From Atopococcus tabaci DSM 17538 (GTDB taxonomy: Bacteria; Bacillota; Bacilli; Lactobacillales; Carnobacteriaceae_A): a DNA stretch of 64,000 nt. Of this stretch, positions 8,259-17,378 are shown in pieces. Within the stretch, counting starts at the first letter, position 1, and every line of letters starts with the position of its first letter. Position numbers and translations under genes: made by a program. The notes under the pieces are model-generated. The model was given only the letters and a program-made list of their open reading frames with translations, made no database searches and was not told the DNA's origin. The stretch lies in NCBI RefSeq assembly GCF_000429585.1, contig NZ_AUCD01000001.1:57007-121006 (forward strand), in the 5' to 3' direction.

Positions 8259-9572
8259 ATGGCCCAACCTGTCGTTGCTATTGTAGGCAGACCCAATGTA
8301 GGAAAATCCACGATATTCAACCGTATTGCTGGAGAAAGGATCTCCATCGTGGAAGATGTCGCTGGTGTGACCCGGGATCGAATTTATGCGGAAGCAGAAT
8401 GGCTGGGAACAGAGTTTTCCATCATTGACACCGGCGGAATCACCATGGAAGACGAGCCGTTGATGGAACAAGTCCGCCATCAGGCAGAAATCGCGATTGA
8501 AGAAGCAGACGTCATCATATTCATGACAAGTGTTGTGGAGGGTGTGACAGATGCTGACGAACAAGTAGCTCCTATATTGTACCGCTCCGGCAAGCCGGTT
8601 GTGTTGGCAGTCAATAAAGTGGATAACCCGGAGAGACGAAGCGATATTTATGAATTTTATTCGCTCGGGTTGGGCGAACCGTATCCACTCTCCGGAAGTC
8701 ACGGTCTTGGATTAGGAGATTTGCTGGATAAAGTTGTCGAACATTTTCCAAAAGGAAACGGAGAAGAAGACGACGAAACAGCCATTCGCTTCAGCTTGAT
8801 TGGCCGTCCGAACGTAGGGAAATCCTCTTTGGTGAATGCCATTATTGGAGAAGAGCGCGTGATTGTTTCTGATATTGCAGGAACTACGAGAGATGCGGTC
8901 GATACCTCCTTTTTGACAAAAGAAGGACAAGAGTTCATCGTGGTGGACACTGCAGGAATCCGCAAAAGAGGAAAAGTATACGAGAACACTGAAAAATACA
9001 GCGTCTTACGCGCCATGCGTGCTATTGAACGCTCAGATGTCATACTTTGCGTGATAAACGCAGAAGAAGGTATCAGAGAACAAGACAAGCGCGTGGCTGG
9101 GTATGCCCACGAAGCAGGAAAAGGACTTATCATTGTCGTGAACAAGTGGGATACGGTCGAAAAAGACACCCATACGATGCAGGAATTTGAAATGGATATT
9201 CGGAAAGAATTTCCTTATCTAAGTTATGCACCCATTATTTTTGTGTCGGCAAAAACGAAACAACGTCTGGATCGTCTACCGGAACTGATTGAACAAGTCA
9301 ATATCAACCAAAACTTGCGAGTACAATCTTCCGTATTGAACGAGTTGATTATGGATGCGGTGGCAATGAACCCGACACCGACAGATAAAGGAAGAAGATT
9401 GCGTATTTACTATGCAACACAAGTGGCCGTCAAGCCGCCTACTTTTGTGGTGTTTGTCAACGATCCGGAACTGATGCACTTTTCTTACAATCGTTACTTG
9501 GAAAATCGCATTCGCGAAACCTTTAACTTCCAAGGAACGCCTATCCGGATCATTCCACGTCAAAGAAAATGA
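8259..9572 (+). CDS. der: Ribosome biogenesis GTPase Der (EngA)
   Basis: A 437-residue protein with two tandem GTPase domains: G1 motifs GRPNVGKS at residues 10-17 and again at about 183-190, with DTGG and [10 protein letters not shown]3 motifs, NKVD and NKWD G4 motifs, and a C-terminal KH-like domain. It acts in 50S subunit maturation. The ATG at 8259 is chosen because the upstream in-frame ATG at 8193 lies inside the rpsA terminator and the protein then begins with the family N-terminus; GAGAGAAG lies at 8244-8251. Confidence 0.96.
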   Translation: MAQPVVAIVGRPNVGKSTIFNRIAGERISIVEDVAGVTRDRIYAEAEWLGTEFSIIDTGGITMEDEPLMEQVRHQAEIAIEEADVIIFMTSVVEGVTDADEQVAPILYRSGKPVVLAVNKVDNPERRSDIYEFYSLGLGEPYPLSGSHGLGLGDLLDKVVEHFPKGNGEEDDETAIRFSLIGRPNVGKSSLVNAIIGEERVIVSDIAGTTRDAVDTSFLTKEGQEFIVVDTAGIRKRGKVYENTEKYSVLRAMRAIERSDVILCVINAEEGIREQDKRVAGYAHEAGKGLIIVVNKWDTVEKDTHTMQEFEMDIRKEFPYLSYAPIIFVSAKTKQRLDRLPELIEQVNINQNLRVQSSVLNELIMDAVAMNPTPTDKGRRLRIYYATQVAVKPPTFVVFVNDPELMHFSYNRYLENRIRETFNFQGTPIRIIPRQRK

Positions 9573-9631
9573 TTCAATCGTCCAATTTTGGTGAAAATGT
9601 AGCAAAATCAAGGATTTATGAATGAAAATGA

Positions 9632-9660
9632 TTGCTATGGCAACGTTTGTGTGATATCTT
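9632..9660 (+). promoter_or_regulatory. Promoter of hup
   Basis: TTGCTA (9632-9637), 17-bp spacer, TATCTT (9655-9660), with TGa extension (9652-9654). It implies a leader of roughly 125 nt before the hup start. Confidence 0.65.
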
Positions 9661-9700
9661 TTTAATTGAAATGCGTTACCGATACGCGTTTCGCTTCGGA

Positions 9701-9725
9701 TCACTCTTGGACCACTCAAGAGTGA
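9701..9725 (+). promoter_or_regulatory. Hairpin in the hup leader
   Basis: TCACTCTTG (9701-9709) and CAAGAGTGA (9717-9725) form a perfect 9-bp stem with a 7-nt loop inside the predicted 5' UTR. There is no T tract, so it is not an obvious terminator. Its role is unknown. Confidence 0.5.
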
Positions 9726-9793
9726 CAAGCAGATGCTATTCCGATTATGCGTCGTAAATGCATCGATTCTCTTTTGAGGGAGGTGAAGTACAC

Positions 9794-10072
9794 ATGGCAA
9801 ATAAAGCAGATTTGATCGAAAAAGTAGCTGATAAAGCTGGTTTGTCTAAAAAAGACGCTGCACCAGTTGTGGACGCTGTTTTTGATTCTATCAAAGAAAC
9901 ATTGAGCGCAGGTGAAAAAGTCCAAATTATTGGCTTTGGTAACTTTGAAGTTCGTGACCGTGCTGCAAGAAAAGGTCGCAACCCTCAAACGGGAGAAGAA
10001 ATCGAAATCGCTGCAAGCAAAGTTCCTGCATTTAAACCAGGTAAAGCTTTGAAGGATGCAGTTAAAGAATAA
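9794..10072 (+). CDS. hup: DNA-binding protein HU
   Basis: A 92-residue HU/IHF-family nucleoid protein beginning [22 protein letters not shown]. It includes the conserved [21 protein letters not shown] arm that inserts into the DNA minor groove. The ATG at 9794 follows GAGGGAGGTGA; an upstream in-frame ATG (9758) precedes that ribosome site and is rejected. HU dimers bend and compact DNA. The gene stands alone, with its own promoter, a long leader and a terminator at 10161-10186. Confidence 0.97.
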   Translation: MANKADLIEKVADKAGLSKKDAAPVVDAVFDSIKETLSAGEKVQIIGFGNFEVRDRAARKGRNPQTGEEIEIAASKVPAFKPGKALKDAVKE

Positions 10073-10108
10073 GAATGAGCTCCTAAACAAACATACGACG
10101 AAATCGTA

Positions 10109-10149
10109 GATACTCATTCATAACATATGGAGATGAATGATACTCATTC
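10109..10149 (+). repeat. Direct repeats and competing hairpins in the hup 3' UTR
   Basis: GATACTCATTC occurs at 10109-10119 and 10139-10149, exactly 30 bp apart. TCATTCAT (10114-10121) can pair with ATGAATGA (10133-10140), and GAATGA (10135-10140) can instead pair with TCATTC (10144-10149), so the two hairpins exclude one another. Confidence 0.6.
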
Positions 10150-10160
10150 TATCAAGAAGG

Positions 10161-10186
10161 GCCGCTGGTTTCAGCGGCTCTTTTTG
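10161..10186 (+). terminator. Intrinsic terminator after hup
   Basis: GCCGCTG and CAGCGGC form the stem around GTTT, followed by CTTTTTG. Confidence 0.88.
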
Positions 10187-10214
10187 TATATTTCGGTTAC
10201 ATGGATTGCTTTCA

Positions 10215-10243
10215 CTGACTTGACTGTTAAAGTGTGATAAAAT
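10215..10243 (+). promoter_or_regulatory. Promoter of ypiA-ypiB
   Basis: CTGACT (10215-10220), 17-bp spacer, TAAAAT (10238-10243), with TGa extension at 10235-10237. Confidence 0.6.
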
Positions 10244-10280
10244 AAGTAAAACAACTAGAGAGTGCAAAGAGGTATCGGTA

Positions 10281-11546
10281 ATGTCAAATTCACAACGTAT
10301 GATAGAAGCAATTCAACAAGAAAAAATGAACGAAGCTTACGAATACTTTCATGAGGCAATGAGAAAGGATTCGTCGGAAGAATTATACTTGCTGGCGGAC
10401 AGTTTGTACCAGTTAGGTTTTCTAGAAGAAACACAGACGCTGCTGCTGCATCTACTGGAATTACATCCAGGCGATGATGAATTGCGGGTCAATCTGGCGG
10501 AAATCGCTATTGAAGATGGAGACGATGATCGCGCGTTTGACTGGCTGTTTCAAATCAAAGAAAGCAGTGCGGCTTATCCGCAGGCGTTGTTGGTGTTGGC
10601 GGATTTGTATCAAGTGCAAGGGCTGCACGAAGTCAGCGAACAGAAATTGTTGGAAGCGAGGGAGTTGACGGATAGCGATCCTGTCGTACAGTTTGCGCTT
10701 GCTGAATTGTACTTTTCGGTGGGACGCTATTTGGAAGCGGTACACATTTACGAAGGCTTATTGGAAGAAGGACACGAGACATTTGTCGGAATCCGATTGG
10801 ACGGACGTATCGGCAGTGCGTACAGTGCTCTGGGTAAATGGGATGAAGCTGTGTCATACTTGGAAAAAAGTACGGCAGAGGAAGAAACAGTGGACAAAGT
10901 ATTCCAACTTGGCTTCACCTACTTCCAGAAAAAAGACTACTCCCGAGCCGTGGACCGTTTTTCCAAAGTAAAAGAGTTGGACTATTCTTATACATCCGTC
11001 TATCCATTTTTGGCTGAAGCGCTGGAAGAGACTGGAGACTTGGAAAAGGCGGCTGAAACGATAGAGGAAGGCTTAACAGTCGATCAAACCAATCCCCGTT
11101 TGTTTGTTATCGGTGCCCATATAGCAATCAAAAAAACCGACTTAGAACGGGCGGAAGAATACTTCAAAGAAGCCATTTCCATGGCACCGTCCAACGAAAC
11201 GTACAAGTTGGACTATGTCAACTTCTTGCTCCAGCAGGAACGGTTTGAAGAAGCTGTTGACATCATTCAACAATCCCTGACCCAGCAGGATGCAGATCCG
11301 CAGTTTTATTGGTCTTTAGCATCTGCTCAAGAAGGGTTGGAAGAGTATGAGGCCGCTGATAGAGCATATGCGAAAGCTTTCCCGTACTTCCAAGAGAATC
11401 CAAGCTTTTTGAAACAGTATATCTTTTTCTTAAGGGAAGAAGGAAACTGGACCCAAATGAAAGAGTTGATTCCCAAATACTTGACGTTAGTACCAGATGA
11501 CATAGAAATCATCCAAATCAGAGATGAGTTGAATGAACTAGGTTGA
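10281..11546 (+). CDS. ypiA: TPR-repeat protein YpiA
   Basis: A 421-residue soluble protein made almost entirely of tetratricopeptide-like helix pairs, with recurring A-E-Y/F-GR-EAV patterns such as ALAELYFSVGRYLEAVHIY and SAYSALGKWDEAVSYLE. TPR arrays mediate protein-protein contacts. Length and position directly before ypiB match B. subtilis YpiA. AAAGAGG (10266-10272) supports the ATG at 10281. A partner is not known from the sequence. Co-transcription with ypiB (29-bp gap) is likely. Confidence 0.88.
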   Translation: MSNSQRMIEAIQQEKMNEAYEYFHEAMRKDSSEELYLLADSLYQLGFLEETQTLLLHLLELHPGDDELRVNLAEIAIEDGDDDRAFDWLFQIKESSAAYPQALLVLADLYQVQGLHEVSEQKLLEARELTDSDPVVQFALAELYFSVGRYLEAVHIYEGLLEEGHETFVGIRLDGRIGSAYSALGKWDEAVSYLEKSTAEEETVDKVFQLGFTYFQKKDYSRAVDRFSKVKELDYSYTSVYPFLAEALEETGDLEKAAETIEEGLTVDQTNPRLFVIGAHIAIKKTDLERAEEYFKEAISMAPSNETYKLDYVNFLLQQERFEEAVDIIQQSLTQQDADPQFYWSLASAQEGLEEYEAADRAYAKAFPYFQENPSFLKQYIFFLREEGNWTQMKELIPKYLTLVPDDIEIIQIRDELNELG

Positions 11547-11574
11547 AATGGTGACGAAAAAGGGGGGAGTTCAA

Positions 11575-12150
11575 ATGAGTGCGCAAGTATCGTTAGAAGC
11601 AAAAAAAGCATTTCTGGGATGGTTTCTGGACCGGTACCAGCTCAAACGGAGAGAATCGATGTGGATACTGAATTACTTGCTGAACCACGATATTGTGCTG
11701 AATAAAGTACATTTTGTGGAGGCGGCGGACAAAACCAACCGCGGTATTGTCATGTCGACTATCGGAACAGACGAAGAAGCTTTCCTCTTTTATAAAAGCG
11801 GGAGCGAGTTTGACAACCCAGAACAAGCCTTTCACGAAGTTCGATTAAACTGGCATAGTGATTTATTTATTGAATTGGTATTCCAAGATGCTTGGAAATC
11901 AGTCGAATATTTGTCTGTATTGGAAGACAATCCATTTTACAGTTGGAATGACGCAATTCCGGAACGGACAAAAAAGGACGCTGAAAAAGCATTGGAAGCA
12001 TTTGTGATGAATATTCAAAAACAGCGTATTCTCTCACAAATTGATGAAGCTCTAGAAAACGATGACCGCGAAGCATTTCTTGCCTTGTCAAAAAATTTGC
12101 AGGCAGTTGAGAAAAACATGATGAACGGCGAAAAAAACCCCAACCATTGA
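11575..12150 (+). CDS. ypiB: YpiB/ReoY-family protein (UPF0302)
   Basis: A 191-residue protein of the UPF0302 family, called YpiB in Bacillus and ReoY in Listeria. In Listeria the family member is reported to help ClpCP-dependent degradation of MurA and so to limit peptidoglycan synthesis; applying this here is by homology. Conserved features include the N-terminal LGWFLDRYQLKRRESMWILNYL helix region and the HFVEAAD segment. The ATG at 11575 follows AGGGGGGAG (11561-11569) with a short optimal gap; the upstream ATG at 11548 would precede that site. It follows ypiA as in Bacillus. Confidence 0.88.
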   Translation: MSAQVSLEAKKAFLGWFLDRYQLKRRESMWILNYLLNHDIVLNKVHFVEAADKTNRGIVMSTIGTDEEAFLFYKSGSEFDNPEQAFHEVRLNWHSDLFIELVFQDAWKSVEYLSVLEDNPFYSWNDAIPERTKKDAEKALEAFVMNIQKQRILSQIDEALENDDREAFLALSKNLQAVEKNMMNGEKNPNH

Positions 12151-12184
12151 CTGGACAAAGACTGAAGACAGTTTTGTTGAAGAG

Positions 12185-12222
12185 AAAGCGACCGGCGAAA
12201 CCCACTGCCGTTCGCTTTTTTC
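12185..12222 (+). terminator. Intrinsic terminator after ypiB
   Basis: AAGCGA-CGGC pairs with GCCG-TCGCTT with one internal mismatch, followed by a T-rich run. Confidence 0.7.
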
Positions 12223-12280
12223 TTTCGGAACAGTGAAAGAGGTTATTTGAATCCATTGAACTTTTTGATAGTATGAGTAG

Positions 12281-12289
12281 TGATAAGAT
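12281..12289 (+). promoter_or_regulatory. Extended -10 promoter of ypjD-cca
   Basis: TGaTAAGAT (12281-12289) lies 26 nt upstream of the ypjD start. There is no clear -35 element. Confidence 0.5.
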
Positions 12290-12314
12290 TTGTATCAATA
12301 GAGAGGTTATTCGA

Positions 12315-12641
12315 ATGACGAAAACAATGCAGAACATGCAAAAAAATGTGGACGCCTATATCGCCCAATTTAAGCAAGGCTATTTTTCACCATTAGCTCA
12401 AATGGCCCGGTTAACGGAAGAAGTAGGCGAATTGGCGAGAGAAGTCAATCACCATTACGGAGAAAAACAGAAAAAGAAGGAAGAACCCCCTAAAGAAATA
12501 AAAGAAGAACTGGGAGACGTGCTGTTTGTGTTGATTACGATGGCCAATTCATTGGATGTTGATTTAACTCAATCATTTGAGCAGGTCATGAAGAAATTTA
12601 ATGAACGTGACAAAAACCGATTTGAACGCAAAGATACATAA
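12315..12641 (+). CDS. ypjD: MazG-like nucleotide pyrophosphohydrolase YpjD
   Basis: A 108-residue protein of the MazG/dUTPase-like all-alpha NTP pyrophosphohydrolase group. The metal-binding signature is visible as EEVGEL in the first helix and EELGDVLFVL in the second, giving the E-x-x-E ... E-x-x-D set that coordinates Mg. It likely removes pyrophosphate from non-canonical or excess NTPs or dNTPs; the exact substrate cannot be read. The ATG at 12315 follows GAGAGG; the upstream ATG at 12273 lies before the predicted promoter. It is 26 bp upstream of cca. Confidence 0.9.
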   Translation: MTKTMQNMQKNVDAYIAQFKQGYFSPLAQMARLTEEVGELAREVNHHYGEKQKKKEEPPKEIKEELGDVLFVLITMANSLDVDLTQSFEQVMKKFNERDKNRFERKDT

Positions 12642-12667
12642 TAGAGTGAAAAGGGTGGGGACACTAG

Positions 12668-13885
12668 ATGCCAAAACAATTGAAGATGAATGAAACTTTT
12701 TTAGAGGCGGTCCCTATTTTGAGACGGTTGCAGGAGAATGAATACGAAGCTTACTTTGTAGGCGGAAGCGTACGGGATGCTCTGTTGGGAAAAGAAATTG
12801 AGGATGTCGATATTGCGACGAGCGCGTTCCCGGAAGAAGTGAAGTCTCTTTTTACGCGGACAATTGATGTAGGGATTGAACACGGAACAGTCATGGTTTT
12901 ATTCGAAGGCCAATCATACGAAATCACCACGTTTCGAACAGAATCCGAGTACCAAGATTACCGACGTCCGGATCACGTGACGTTTGTACGCTCCCTTGAA
13001 GAAGATTTGAAAAGAAGAGACTTCACCATCAACGCCCTTGCAATGGACGAGAATGGCCACATCATCGATTATTTTAATGGGATGGAGGATATGTCTCACC
13101 GCTTGATAAAAGCGGTTGGAGAGCCTTCTGAACGTTTTTATGAGGATGCCTTACGGATGATGCGGGCTGTACGCTTCCAGGCACAACTGGATTTCCACCT
13201 GGATGAAAAGACCTTCGCTGCAATCAAGGAACATCATTCATTGTTGGAAAAAATTTCGGTGGAGAGAATCCAAGTAGAATTTACTAAAATGATGCTTGGC
13301 CAAGGGTATAAAAAAGGAATCCAATCTTTCATCGATTCTGGTTTGTATCGATACTGCCCTGAGTTGAGAGGAGAAAAAGAAGCGTTAGAAAAAATGTGCC
13401 GCTTAAACGGTCCGCTCACCTCCACGATCCAAATGTGGACACTTTTGCTTCATTTCATTGGTCTGTCTCCGGAAGAAGTGGAGCCGTTCATGAGAAAGTG
13501 GAAGTGCTCTAAGAAAGAAATTTCCACTGTGAAGAAAGCTTTAATCGGCTTGTCGGAACGGCTGCAGTCCCTCCCTTCGAACCGATATGTGTTTGAAATG
13601 GGATTGGACGTCGGTTTGGAAGTGGAGCGAATGCTGGAACTGCTGCATCAAGATGCGCTGCCGGAACGTATCCAACAAATATACCAGCAGCTGCCGATTC
13701 AACGACGCAACGAACTAGCAGTGAACGGCAACGAATTGATGACGCACTTAAATAAAAAAGCAGGGAAATGGTTGGGGCCATTGTTGGATGAGCTTGAACG
13801 AGCGGTTGTAGAGATGGAAGTGGAAAATGAAAAACACGCTCTCTTACAGACGGCAGAAACATGGACAGTGAATGAAGAAAAATGA
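12668..13885 (+). CDS. cca: CCA tRNA nucleotidyltransferase
   Basis: A 405-residue class II nucleotidyltransferase that adds or repairs the 3' CCA end of tRNA. The N-terminal catalytic head has GGSVRDALLG and the DVDIAT metal-binding carboxylates (about residues 36-58). It is followed by RRDFTINALA and the nucleotide-selecting EDALRMMRAVRF motif, and then a helical body and tail. The ATG follows GGGTGGGG. It is probably co-transcribed with ypjD and ends at a terminator. Confidence 0.95.
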   Translation: MPKQLKMNETFLEAVPILRRLQENEYEAYFVGGSVRDALLGKEIEDVDIATSAFPEEVKSLFTRTIDVGIEHGTVMVLFEGQSYEITTFRTESEYQDYRRPDHVTFVRSLEEDLKRRDFTINALAMDENGHIIDYFNGMEDMSHRLIKAVGEPSERFYEDALRMMRAVRFQAQLDFHLDEKTFAAIKEHHSLLEKISVERIQVEFTKMMLGQGYKKGIQSFIDSGLYRYCPELRGEKEALEKMCRLNGPLTSTIQMWTLLLHFIGLSPEEVEPFMRKWKCSKKEISTVKKALIGLSERLQSLPSNRYVFEMGLDVGLEVERMLELLHQDALPERIQQIYQQLPIQRRNELAVNGNELMTHLNKKAGKWLGPLLDELERAVVEMEVENEKHALLQTAETWTVNEEK

Positions 13886-13891
13886 CTTTTC

Positions 13892-13912
13892 AAAATGATT
13901 CGCTCATTTTTT
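13892..13912 (+). terminator. Intrinsic terminator after cca
   Basis: AAAATGA (13892-13898), TTCGC loop, TCATTTT (13904-13910), running into a T tract. Confidence 0.65.
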
Positions 13913-13945
13913 GCTTTCTGATCTTAAGATAGACAGGTGGAAGAG

Positions 13946-16738
13946 ATGACAGATAAAACATTTTATGCGGTTGTCGATCTTGAAACAACTGGAAGTCAAC
14001 CGGCAAAAGGAGACCGGATCATTCAGTTTGGGTGTGTGTTGATTCAGGACGGGAAAGTGGTCCAGCGTTTCGAGACAAAAATCAATCCTTTAAAACAGAT
14101 ACCCGAAAATATTCAACGCTTAACTGGGATTTCCAACCGCATGGTAGCAAACGCGCCTTTTTTCAATGATGTAGCGGGATTTATTTGGAATTTGCTCCAA
14201 GATTGTGTCTTCGTAGCGCACAATGTGTTGTTTGACTTTCGATTTTTAGATGAAGAATTGAAAAAAGCCGGGTATCCTCCTTTGGCGTGCCCGGCTGTCG
14301 ATACGGTCGAATTGGCCCAAATCTTGTTCCCGAAAGAAGACAGTTACAGCTTAGGCGATCTATCCGATTCCTTTGGTTTGACTCATGATCGAGCACATGA
14401 TGCATTGGAAGATGCAGCGGCAACAGCGGAATTGTTACTGATGTTTTTTGAGAAAGCGAACAGACTCCCTCTGGTGACATTGGAAAGATTGGCCACTCTA
14501 TCTAAAAGCTTAACAATGGATACCAGCTTCTTTTTTGAAAAAGCACTGGAGCAGTCGAAGGCGTATCCTTCTGATCTTCCGGAAGAGATGATGGTTGTGG
14601 AAGGAATCGCTTTGAGGAAACACATATCCGCCTCATCTGAATCGTACAGAGAAGAAAAGGCGTACCCTTTGGAAGCGGTGGGTAAAAATCATCTGTTCAG
14701 CGGAGAGCTGACTGTACGGCCAGACCAAGAAGAGATGATGAATGCTACGTACCAATACTTGATGGAGGAGAATCCTGATCGTCACTTGGCGATAGAAGCG
14801 CCTGCCGGGATCGGCAAGTCGTTAGGGTATCTGCTTCCGGTTGTGTTTACGGCTACAAAGGAACAACCTGTTATCATCAGTACCTATACCACGCTCCTGC
14901 AGCAGCAGTTAATTGAAAAAGATTTAAAGGAGCTAGAGCCGTACCTGCCTTTTTCGATTCCATCAGCGACGCTTAAAAGCCGCCATCATTACTTATCGCT
15001 TGAGAAATTTATGGACAAACTCACGTTGGAAGAGTTGGATAAAACGGAAGCGTTGTACAGTTCGAAACTGTTGGTGTGGTTGACGGAAACGATGACCGGA
15101 GATTTGGATGAACTGGGACCTATCAATGATCAGCACTCGTTTTGGACAGAAATCCGAACAACGAAGTCTTTAGATCAGCTGCCGGCATCCAAGTGGGGTG
15201 CGTATGATTTTTATCAATTGTCACGAAAAAGAGTGAAAGAAGCTTCTGTCATTGTGACCAACCATGCATTCTTGTGCCATGACTTAGCGAAGGAAACCGC
15301 TGAACTTCCTAAAGTTGAAAAAGTGATTGTCGACGAAGCGCATCATTTGCCAAAAGTAGCTGCTGAAGCAGCCACTCACGTGTTTGATTTTCGAAAAGTA
15401 AAACATTTGATGCAAAAGCTGGGTTCCAGAGAAAACGAGCAGTCCCTAATGCACCAATTGTCCAAGCTGTTAATTAAAATCGAAGAGAAAGAAACCCACT
15501 TGGACTCGTTGGAAATGAACCGAATTTACTTGGAAGATGAATTGGAAGAGTGGCTTGAAAATTGGTTGTTTGCTTTTCGGAAAGAAGTGAACCGCATGAA
15601 AGAGAAAAACGAAAACATTGACATCGCATTTGAGCCTGCTTCCCTCTCGATGCAGTTGAGGAAACAAGCGAAGACAGTGCTGGTCTTGATGGAAGAAACG
15701 GTGTATCTTTCTGATCGCCTGCTGGATGTATTGTTGAAGAACTTGGAACGTTGGACCAAATCTGAGCAACAAGAAATTGAAGAAATTTATGTTGTCTTTA
15801 ATCAATTGGCAGATCAGATGAAGGTGCTGCAACAACTTTTCCGATCGCCTGAAGCAACCGATATTTACTGGATGAATTTCTGGAAAAAACATCCTTCAGA
15901 AACGTTTCGGTTGATTCGATATGAACCAGAAAGCCAAGCGTTTTTAGGGAAAGTGTTAAGCAATATTCCACACGTTGTCTATACCAGCGGAACCCTTTCG
16001 GTAAACCGGCGTTTTTCGTTTTTCGAAAGCCAATTGGGTGGAAAAACGTTGGAAAAACTCCAACTTTCCGCTCCGTTTGACTATCAAAACCAAGCCCGGG
16101 TCTGGGTCCCGGATGACCTCCGCGCCATCAAAGGCCTCTCACCCCAACAATACGCGGAGATGTTGGTACGGTATATTATAAACATCACTCAAGAAAGTGA
16201 TGAAAATGCCCTTGTGTTGTTCAACTCGTTGGAAACACTGGAAAAAGTCTACACGATGCTTTCGGGAAGCAACCAAATGAAAGGCAAAGACATCTATGCA
16301 CAAGGCTTATCAGGCAGTCGGGAGAGAATCCTGAAACGATTTTTCCGATCCCAAGGGGCTCTTTTATTGGGAGCCGATAGTTTTTGGGAAGGCATTGACT
16401 TGCCGGGTAAATCTCTTCGCATCGTGATTGTGACACGTCTGCCTTTTGAGTCTCCGGACAGGCCGCTTGTGCAGGCCAGACAACAGAGTCTGAAAAAGCA
16501 AAACCGAAACCCGTTCACAGAAGATTCACTCCCGCGGGCCATATTGAAGATGAAGCAAGGATTCGGCCGGTTGATTCGAAAAAAAGAGGATAAAGGTGTT
16601 TTGTTTGTCTTGGATGATCGCTTCGTCCGGGCTGTCTATTCCGACCAATTTCAACAGGCTGTTCCTGAAGAGGTGCCGATTGAAACGGTGTCTATGGAAG
16701 ATGTGCCGGAAAAATTAAAACATTTCTTTGCTGAATGA
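13946..16738 (+). CDS. dinG: DinG-family exonuclease/helicase-like protein
   Basis: A 930-residue two-part protein. The N-terminal 170 residues form a DEDDh 3'-5' exonuclease (VVDLETTG, AHNVLFDFRF, HDALEDAAATAEL). The rest is an XPD/DinG-type superfamily 2 helicase with Walker A (APAGIGKS), DEAH-like VDEAHHL, DSFWEGIDLPG and QGFGRLIRKKED. The segment that carries the iron-sulphur cysteines in E. coli DinG (here KSRHHYLSLEKF) has no cysteine, as in other Gram-positive DinGs; the S. aureus protein is reported to act as a nuclease rather than a helicase. The ATG at 13946 is favoured over the GTG at 13937 because AGGTGG (13935-13940) lies just upstream. Order dinG-ypmB-asnS-dnaD-nth matches Bacillus. 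Confidence 0.93.
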   Translation: MTDKTFYAVVDLETTGSQPAKGDRIIQFGCVLIQDGKVVQRFETKINPLKQIPENIQRLTGISNRMVANAPFFNDVAGFIWNLLQDCVFVAHNVLFDFRFLDEELKKAGYPPLACPAVDTVELAQILFPKEDSYSLGDLSDSFGLTHDRAHDALEDAAATAELLLMFFEKANRLPLVTLERLATLSKSLTMDTSFFFEKALEQSKAYPSDLPEEMMVVEGIALRKHISASSESYREEKAYPLEAVGKNHLFSGELTVRPDQEEMMNATYQYLMEENPDRHLAIEAPAGIGKSLGYLLPVVFTATKEQPVIISTYTTLLQQQLIEKDLKELEPYLPFSIPSATLKSRHHYLSLEKFMDKLTLEELDKTEALYSSKLLVWLTETMTGDLDELGPINDQHSFWTEIRTTKSLDQLPASKWGAYDFYQLSRKRVKEASVIVTNHAFLCHDLAKETAELPKVEKVIVDEAHHLPKVAAEAATHVFDFRKVKHLMQKLGSRENEQSLMHQLSKLLIKIEEKETHLDSLEMNRIYLEDELEEWLENWLFAFRKEVNRMKEKNENIDIAFEPASLSMQLRKQAKTVLVLMEETVYLSDRLLDVLLKNLERWTKSEQQEIEEIYVVFNQLADQMKVLQQLFRSPEATDIYWMNFWKKHPSETFRLIRYEPESQAFLGKVLSNIPHVVYTSGTLSVNRRFSFFESQLGGKTLEKLQLSAPFDYQNQARVWVPDDLRAIKGLSPQQYAEMLVRYIINITQESDENALVLFNSLETLEKVYTMLSGSNQMKGKDIYAQGLSGSRERILKRFFRSQGALLLGADSFWEGIDLPGKSLRIVIVTRLPFESPDRPLVQARQQSLKKQNRNPFTEDSLPRAILKMKQGFGRLIRKKEDKGVLFVLDDRFVRAVYSDQFQQAVPEEVPIETVSMEDVPEKLKHFFAE

Positions 16739-16779
16739 TGCGGACTGTCAAAAACGGCCTCCTATAACCAGCATTTTTT

Positions 16780-16788
16780 TGGTATAAT
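16780..16788 (+). promoter_or_regulatory. Extended -10 promoter of ypmB
   Basis: TGgTATAAT (16780-16788) gives a perfect -10 with TGn extension, 55 nt upstream of the ypmB start. Confidence 0.65.
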
Positions 16789-16842
16789 AGAACAGTTAGA
16801 ATGGAAAATGTTCAAAACGAAACAAATCCAGGAGTTATGGAA

Positions 16843-17316
16843 ATGAAAAAATTATTGATTGGATTGGCCATCGGGCTTGGATTTTTGGTGGTAGTATCTG
16901 CAGCGATTCTACAAAGAGGCATGTCTCCATACCGGCAGGCCCGTACAGAAGCCGTGTCCTATGCAGAACAACATACCGATTTAGCACAAGCTGATGATTT
17001 TTATTGGTACAATGGCACACAAACGTATTTCACGGTTACCGGCACTGATTCTCAAGGCACACCAATTGTGGTGATTATCCAACAAGACGGCGGGCAGACA
17101 ATGGTCTTGAACGAAGAAGAGACCATCACTGAGTCAGAAGCCATTCAATTGACTCAAGAAGCCAAGCAGCCCGATAAAATCTTGGAAGCCCGAATAGGAG
17201 TCGAAGAAGGCATCCCTGTATGGGAAGTATCCTATAGAAATGAAAATCATACGATTGGGTACTATGTCGTTTCACTTGAAACAGGTGAATGGGTAAAAAG
17301 TATTGAAAATATTTGA
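16843..17316 (+). CDS. ypmB: YpmB-like membrane-anchored PepSY-type protein
   Basis: A 157-residue protein with an N-terminal membrane anchor (about residues 3-22) followed by an extracytoplasmic domain with two PepSY-like segments, the second ending in the VVSLETGEWVKSIENI motif. It resembles B. subtilis YpmB (DUF5590), whose gene lies between dinG and asnS. Function is unknown. AGGAG (16830-16834) places the start at 16843; the in-frame ATGs at 16801 and 16837 are too early. The aspB gene that separates ypmB from asnS in Bacillus is absent here. Confidence 0.85.
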   Translation: MKKLLIGLAIGLGFLVVVSAAILQRGMSPYRQARTEAVSYAEQHTDLAQADDFYWYNGTQTYFTVTGTDSQGTPIVVIIQQDGGQTMVLNEEETITESEAIQLTQEAKQPDKILEARIGVEEGIPVWEVSYRNENHTIGYYVVSLETGEWVKSIENI

Positions 17317-17329
17317 TTCTGGCTTATTA

Positions 17330-17338
17330 TGATAAGGT
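17330..17338 (+). promoter_or_regulatory. Extended -10 promoter of asnS
   Basis: TGaTAAGGT (17330-17338), about 40 nt upstream of the asnS GTG start. With only about 60 nt between ypmB and asnS there is no room for a T-box leader. Confidence 0.45.
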
Positions 17339-17378
17339 AATGTTTTTTATATAGATGAATACAAAGGAGCACAGTGCA

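Noticed and set aside
13937..13945. GTG start for dinG
   Set aside because: The GTG overlaps the ribosome-binding site that serves the ATG at 13946.
17317..17378. Possible T-box leader before asnS
   Set aside because: Only about 60 nt separate ypmB from asnS, too short for a T-box, and no T-box consensus is seen.
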